From Costus lasius (lineage: Eukaryota > Streptophyta > Magnoliopsida > Zingiberales > Costaceae): DNA of 64,000 bases. Below the pieces are notes generated by a model that was not told the origin of the DNA, searched no databases, and saw only the letters and a program-made list of their open reading frames with translations. The DNA lies in contig CM050453.2 of the NCBI GenBank assembly GCA_027563935.2, forward strand, positions 61,736,018 to 61,800,017, read 5' to 3'. Both the position numbers and the translations under genes were made by a program. Shown piece by piece: positions 57,723 to 64,000 of this stretch. Within the stretch, counting starts at the first letter, position 1, and every line of letters starts with the position of its first letter.

Positions 57723-59336
57723 TGTTGGGAAACCCCGGGGATATTTTAAAATTTTTAACAAACATTATAGATATATAGCGGTAGCATATCCTTGAAACAG
57801 GCTAGTCCCAAAAACCCAATGGATCTTGTTCTTGCGAAGGGGTCGACACGATGAGAGGAGAAAGTACCTGGAGCATGAGTGGGTCGATGTCAAGGTAGGA
57901 GCCTAAGTGTGCACCCTCTGTAGTCTCACACACATGGATCCCTCGAGTTCTCTTCTTACTCACCTAGTGCTAGCTTCGGGAAGATGATCCAAACCTTCAG
58001 TCATTCTCTTGATCACTTGCACCAACCTTGAAGGAAGGATGCGCCAAGAGAAGAAGTAGGAAGAAGTTGCCACCAAGCTTGAGCCCTCCTTGTGCCAAGA
58101 GGTGAAGGAGAGGAGAAGACTTCCTTGTGGCTTGATGGAAGAAGGTTGCGCCAATGAATGTTGCTCTCGCCCTTAATTGCTTGCTCACGCCAAGAGGAGA
58201 AGATGCTCTCGCATATGAATGTATTAGAACAAGCAAAGGGCGGCAATAAATTCATATAGGCGTATAACCCATTAAGAGATGCAGCTAGGGTAAGGGGTTT
58301 TGGCCAATTAGGGTTTGGGTTAAGAAATATTCCAAGAGCTTTCCATAATCCTTCTCCTATTAGCCATATGCGCCAAAGACCTTCCAAAGAATTCCTTGTA
58401 GCCATATAAGCCCCAAGCATTTCCATAGAGGCAAGCTTACCATCCAAGGTAGAAGGGGGAGGCGCCATATCCTTCCTAATGAAGCAATATGCACCACCTA
58501 CACCCCAATGTGCCCTTAGGCGCCAATGGGGTAAGGTTTCTCCCCATTGTAGCCTTATGCCCCATTCTCTCTTCATGACAAATTGTTATTGGGCCTCATT
58601 GGGTAATGAGCTAGCCCAAACTTCATTTCATAAGTTGATTAAGCCATTGGATCCAATCCAATGCAACCCTAACTCAAATGTGACCAACCATGGTCAATTT
58701 CGGGTCAACCTGCCAAAAAGAAGTTTGGGTCCAATAACTCTCTTCCATATCATCAGGCCCATTGGCGCTGATGAAATCTCCCAAACAGATTTGAGCTATT
58801 CAATAACTCGATCATAAGGCTTCTCGATCAATATGAGAACTCGAGTATCAAGGTGTGCGACTCTGTAGGTTCCTTTGACATTGGCAGTGTTAACCTAAGG
58901 TCACCACAAGTAGTGAGTGACACCTAGCAGTGCATCACTACTACCCAAGTCATCGGAATGGATATCGACATCGACATCCCCATCATCGCAACTAGGTACG
59001 GATGCATTACAGTCTCTTTGCTAAACTAATATCCGATTGGACAAGTGTGTCACCACTTATTTTTACCCAATCTCATAGTCATAACTAAATTAGGTTTTCA
59101 CCTGGGTATGGCCATACTCTTTCAGTCATAGCACCATAGGTGGGGGGGCCCTTGGATATCAAGCTTCCCTCATGAAGGGGCAAATCCTCTGTCTGTACAT
59201 TGATATTCTCATATGGGTCGTGACATACCCATTGACAACCGTTATGACCTCCCAACTACAGTGAGGTGTTAGGTTGCATCAAAGCATGTCTCTAACCATA
59301 TAGAAGAGTCAAAGACCTGAAGTCAAGGGATGAATG
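57723..59336 (-). repeat. LTR I (C/G/H copia family), first part
   Basis: The plus strand starts tgttgggaaaccccgggg, the reverse complement of the end of C-type LTRs. It aligns inverted to the C LTR through the cccattggcgctgatg block (near 58757) and the ggtatggccata motif (near 59103). It is broken at gaatg by K and continues at 62990. Either a solo LTR or one LTR of an element reaching past the window. Confidence 0.85.
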
Positions 59337-62300
59337 TGTTGTAATCCTCAAGTGCACGGATACATCGAAGTAATAAAAGATATCGAACCACAGAGACCTA
59401 CCAAATAGTTGTTTTCTCACTATGATGTGGGGTGCAGACACGTGGAACAAAACTACTGATATAAAATTCAATTATTTATTTTTTTGGATTTTTAGAAAAT
59501 GTCAAACATCACAAAATAGCCAAATTTAGTGCTACAGAAAAGATTTCATTTAAGAGAAGTAGCTTTGCATTGTAGAAAAATCCATACGTCCTAAATATAA
59601 ACTGATTAAATCGAGATGTAGTTTGTAACTAATTCTTTAAGACGTATCAAAACATAGAGTCATGAATTGTCAAGCAAATAGGGCATCTGTAACAATATAG
59701 CTAATCAAATCATGAAATTGTAGAATTTTATCAGATTACAACTTTTGCAATGCTTCCTAGGATGAACCGGTGAGTCTTCAATAGATCCAACTGATCCACA
59801 AGGTAGACCAAAACTTGCTCTTCTGAACCATATTATATATCAGATTCTCTACTATGTCAAAGCACATCAAACACCTGTAGAAATATGACTAATCAGATTA
59901 GTCGATCAAGCAATGCAGAAATGTTAACCAGTTTTCAAAAGTAGCTGTGTCTTGTAGGTTGATGTCCTCAATTTGAGTTTGTCCCAACTGGTGTGGATGA
60001 TGGATGTATATATGCTCTTGCTATTAGCCCCAATGATTAGAGCTGGAGGCTTGTTCCATCATGCTAAAAACCTGCAAGAAGATGGCTAATTAGTGAAGTA
60101 TTAAGGAAGAGCAAACAGCTGAAACAAGACACGGGAGTCTATAAACAGGGGAGATTTCGTTGGTGGATAGGGGTCGTCGGCAGTCGTCTTGTGGCGCACC
60201 ATCACCGGATCTGCTATAACTGGGAGTTCATGTGATGGTGGCAGAGCTGTGGCTGGAGGTTCAGGGCGGACGGTGGTCGGTCGGAGGTGGCAGACGTTGA
60301 AGGGCGAAGATAGAGCGGAAGGCCGGCGAGAACAGGGGAAGTCGCGCGGGTGAGCAGGGTAGGTCGCCGGTCGGCCAGTGGTGCGCGAAACCGAAACCTG
60401 CTACAACTGGAGGTTGATATGGATGAGGTGAAGACGTGGCCGGAGTTTGGAGTCGAGTGGTGGCCTGTCGGAGGAGCACGATGCAGAAGGGCGGAGCTAG
60501 GTTGTGGACAGGGCGGAAACAGGGGAGCAGGTCGGTGTTTCGATTCTGGTGATCGGGGAGGCGGATGGTAAGATGCCGGTGGCTAAAGCTTCGTTCCGGC
60601 GAGGAGGAGTGATGCCCGAAGTTTTGTGAGGATCAGACCGGTGGATCGTCGGCGGCGTGCTCACAAAGTTCCGGAAAATCTGGGAGCTGTTGAAGTGTGT
60701 GGGTGTTTGTAGCGAAACAGAGAGAATTAGAGGGAGAAGAGAAGATTAGAGAAGAGAGGAGGAGGAAGGGGCTCAGCCCTATAAGGAGGAGAAGAGAAGG
60801 GTAGGCGACACAAGCGCCACAGAGGAGGAGACATCCGATTCCATGGACGAAGAAACTATTTCATTCAACAATTTGCTAATTACAAGGCTCATAAATGATT
60901 CATATAGGAACACGCTGGGAGAAACGTTGCTGCCGAACATTGTAGTTTCCTTCTTCAGCAAAGAGACGTTGAGCAGCTTGAGCTGAGCGAATATGGCTGC
61001 CAAGAGATGTTGGAATTTCCATCCTTGCAGCAATGAAGATAAGCGTTGAAGTGCGTATGATGAAATCCCTACTTGCTGGTTGCTGGCTGAATATTATCGT
61101 GTTTCCTCCACCATGGATGCGGTCTAGTTTTGGAATTTATTGCGGCAACTTATTGAGCTGAGATGTCTTGAAGTCATTGAGTAATTATTCCCATTATTTT
61201 GAGCTAGCTTTAAGAGTGAGCATGCTAGCTTATTCGCGAGACTCCGAGCCTTTGCCTACGGTAACCTTAGGCTCCACTTGTATCTTCTTGGCCGGTGGTC
61301 CCTGCCCCCATCACACTAGCTAAGCAAATCGAATATGATGCAAGTAAACGACAGAAAAGTGCACGAAATATCTAAGAGAGAGATACTGGGACTAGGGTTT
61401 CATCCACCTTAATTTCCATGACTGGATTTAAATATGTGTTCGTCACCCTAATCTTCTTATGATAAAGACATAATTTACTTCATAAAGAAATCATCTCGCT
61501 CTCGCGCAGATAATTTACAAAGAACTAATCCTCACTCTCATGCAAGATTTATTCAATGTTAGATATAAGTAAATCATTGACAAATAACTCAAGGATCACT
61601 CTCGTGCATCCAAATTCTAAGTCAATCATCTCAAGTGGAAACTCAAGGATCACTTTCGTGCATCCGAATCTCAACACAGGTTCTACTTATGGTTCTCCAA
61701 TGATCTGATACTTGATCTCTCATAGTCTCATCACGTTTATCACATTAACTTGATCCTAAATTCATATTATTAACATGACATTGCACTTCTAAAATTGAGA
61801 AATAAGAACAAACCTAATTTCTTATGATGAGTTCCTAACATTCAACTTTAGGGTTCCAAGTTCTCAAGCAAATCACCTCTTGGTCCATATCGTGAAAACT
61901 CTAAAACATGCTAACAATATGAATCTTCGGAGAATTAAAGGCATTCATCACATAAGTAAAATTATCATAGTAAAGTTATCATGATGAAATAAGGATTATC
62001 TAGCCATATAAAATCAAAGGGATTACACCCCATGTCCCAAAAAGATGTCTAAGCTAGCATAGTAGAGGAATTACAATAAATCATAGTTTAGAATGATCAA
62101 AAATCAAAGAGAAAGGGTAGAAGTTACAAAATAGGGCTGTAATGAAAATTACAGCCTGTAATTTTGTGAGTGAACAGTGTCGGCGCCCGCTCTTTCGTTG
62201 ATTTCTCCTCCGATCGACCTTCTTTCGCTTTGAAACTTCTGGGGTATCCTCTCCTCCTCTAGACGAAGCCTCTTTGTGAAAATTACAGCCTGAGGTGGCC

Positions 62301-62984
62301 TCTACACCTCTCGGCGCGAGGCCGAACCCTAGGGATGCCTCTCTCAATTTCTCCCTGGATAGTGGATAAAAATTAGAGCTTCCCCTCCCTTCATCTTCTC
62401 CTCGTTGAGACAAGTTTATAGCCTCTTTCAGATCTCAATTTGGTGGTCTATAGCTCAAGAAATCATCTTTTTTATTTTCTAGTGGAAGAATCGAGCATTT
62501 GGATGAAAATTACGGCACCGTGATGGAAATTATGGTAGTATCATAATTGCTGTGAAATCTTCTCAAGTCTCGGTAAGAAATTAGTCTGAAATTATGGTAC
62601 CGTGAAGGATTTTATAGTAGTACCGTAATTTGCCAAAAAATTCCAGAATTAAGCCACCGTGAAAATCATTACGGTAGTGCCATAATTGCTGATTACGGCA
62701 GTAAAAATCATTATGGCATTGTCGTAATTTCTCTAGAAAACTTGGTTTGACTTGAAATTTGATGTGTAGTCTCCTATTGATGATAAGAATCTGCCCATGC
62801 GTTGGATTTGCTTGAAAACCCATCAAAACGATGCCTTTTTACCTGAAATTGATCAAAAACTAAGAAAAAGTGTAGATTCCGCAATAATTGATAAAATAGG
62901 CATCAAAATAAGAAAAGAGCATGAATGTGACACAAAAACACTAATGAAATGACACAAAATATACTATGAATTTTGGTGTCATCA
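59337..62984 (-). mobile_element. insertion K, probable very long solo LTR
   Basis: 3648 bp flanked by gaatg (59332-59336 and 62985-62989) within LTR I, with TG/CA ends. On the minus strand it begins tgatgacaccaaaattcat and ends cgtgcacttgaggattacaa followed by ca. This recalls LTR ends of the plant Athila/Tat gypsy group, whose LTRs can be several kb. No internal second LTR, primer site or protein domain is seen. A GC-rich stretch (about 60150-60680) has open frames of about 70 codons without recognisable features. A non-coding element with two LTRs is the alternative. Confidence 0.6.
62480..62735. repeat. cluster of near-palindromic repeats in K
   Basis: Four to five degenerate copies of a short inverted repeat of the type attacggtagt(a/g)c(c)gtaatt, for example near 62528, 62625, 62668 and 62712. 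They are separated by gaaaatcatt-like spacers and could fold into hairpins in RNA. Confidence 0.6.
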
Positions 62985-63131
62985 GAATGCATCTCCTGTC
63001 ACTTGTGAGGACAACTCATGACACCAAGTCATTGCCTCACAGCGGGTTGGTCTCGTATATCAACCACTAATATACTCATATGTCTGCGTTAGCACCTCGT
63101 GCCTAACCAGCTCATATACTAGTCTCACAAG
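62985..63131 (-). repeat. LTR I, second part
   Basis: Continues the LTR from 59336 (62985-62989 is the duplicated gaatg). It aligns inverted to the first ~400 bases of the C and G LTRs and stops at acaag where an A-family LTR begins, about 150-200 bases short of the expected LTR end. Confidence 0.85.
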
Positions 63132-64000
63132 TGTTGGGGTATGCCCTTAAGGCTAATGTTTGAGGCCTTGGGATTGTATCAGTATCATGTAATAAACTCT
63201 TATGTTTATAAAGGCATGGTTGTTATTCAGGTTGTTATATTGTCTGCTGCAATAATTGTACTTCTGAATAATGTCTCAAAGCTGTTCAGCTAGGCTGACA
63301 TGCTGTAATGTCCTTAGTCGATATATCTTGGTGAACATGAGACAGCCTTGATATGATTGAGACTAATATGTGTTCTAATCTTATAGGATGCTTCGAGCAT
63401 GGAATAAGATGTAGACTCATGGGTACATTGGATGTACTGGACAGACCCTACTAGGATATTCAATTGTTTGTCACAATGTGAATAATCCTTGATTGCGACA
63501 AGTGGCACATTTCCTCTAACTTGAGATCACTTGTGTTTTCTAAATGATGATTGTCATTATTTTGAGTTAGTTCAATATCATTTGAAACATAATGATTATA
63601 GGCTATCTTGGATGGTGAGCTTGAGTCAGGTTAGGGCACTAGTGATAGACAAAGGATTGCCGTCTCCTTAATTGGAGTGTGATGTTCTAAAGGGGCCCCC
63701 TGGATGAGATGATTGAGAATAGTGTATGGCCATACCCAGGTGACTATGTTCATCTGATCTAATCATGCTTATCATATTGGAGTTACAAGCTTGACACGCT
63801 TGTCCAATAAGAACATCCAGTGGCAAAGGATTTATGCATGCCTTGTGAGTTGGTTCACACTTGTGCTGTTTTTGGGTGTAGTCTTGGAAGACTCTTTTCT
63901 TTATATCGGGAGACAGTGATGTGTTGCTAGATACCCCTCACTGATCGTGATAACGTGAGTTATCGTTACCGATATTTAAAGGAAACCCTCAGGGTCGCAC
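63132..64000 (+). repeat. A/B/E/F-family copia LTR, running off the window
   Basis: Starts tgttggggtatgccc and follows the A LTR closely through the tatggccata motif and the gataac-gtga-gttatc inverted repeat (near 63949). It is inserted in LTR I; the putative duplication is acaag (63127-63131), and its other copy lies beyond the window. Whether this is a solo LTR or a full element cannot be seen. Confidence 0.9.

Noticed and set aside
60150..60740. GC-rich segment in K with 70-codon frames that resembles an exon.
   Set aside because: Frames are short, open on both strands and lack motifs; it lies inside a bounded insertion. Kept only as a possible capture to check.

Overview
The window is plant nuclear DNA and consists almost entirely of LTR retrotransposons inserted into one another. 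I found no host gene, tRNA, rRNA or CRISPR array. The plant assignment rests on the element types. There are Ty1/copia elements with tRNA-iMet primer sites, a long-LTR Ty3/gypsy element whose C-terminus looks like a chromovirus, tiny LTR elements (TRIMs), and very long LTRs with 5-bp target duplications. The species cannot be told from this window.

Left block, 1-37.5 kb, is a stack of nested insertions. A copia relic C (its RNase H end at 13673-13888 and its LTR at 13910-14634 and 35895-37122) was hit twice. Copia element A (3' part, 1-13672) entered its coding region and carries a complete copia element B (2222-11397, TSD ggtat). Gypsy element D (14635-35894, TSD tcgat) entered the LTR of C. 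D in turn carries a solo LTR F (20785-22502, TSD gtact) and a complete copia element E (22647-31710, TSD ccacg). A, B, E, F and the LTR at 63132-64000 belong to one copia family; C, G, H, the remnant at 37123-37478 and I belong to a second. B has an uninterrupted 1294-residue gag-pol and nearly identical 1691-bp LTRs, so it may be functional. E differs by a single in-frame stop in the aligned coding frame.

Middle block, 37.5-43.7 kb, holds a GGTTCGG-rich repeat and a decayed minus-strand copia element H with two TRIM insertions. One TRIM is a tandem form (38286-39109, TSD ttcac). The other is a palindromic composite (40405-41185, TSD atttg).

Right block, 43.8-56.9 kb, is a tandem copia array LTR-internal-LTR-internal-LTR (G), bounded by one outer TSD, agcta. 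Its middle LTR is interrupted by an unrelated solo LTR J (48063-49657, TSD gcatc). From 57.7 kb a minus-strand LTR (I) of the C/G/H family is split by a 3.6-kb LTR-like insertion K (59337-62984, TSD gaatg) and then by an A-family LTR that runs off the window end.

The most interesting biology is in the copia leaders. In both families a good splice acceptor lies just before gag and a donor lies in the LTR. In the A/B/E/F family the donor sits nine bases after an ATG, and splicing would remove the primer-binding site and fuse an LTR-encoded start in frame to gag. Other points are the CAG-to-TAG pattern of premature stops, snRNA-type promoter signals in the TRIM LTRs, and an LTR motif shared by the two copia families.
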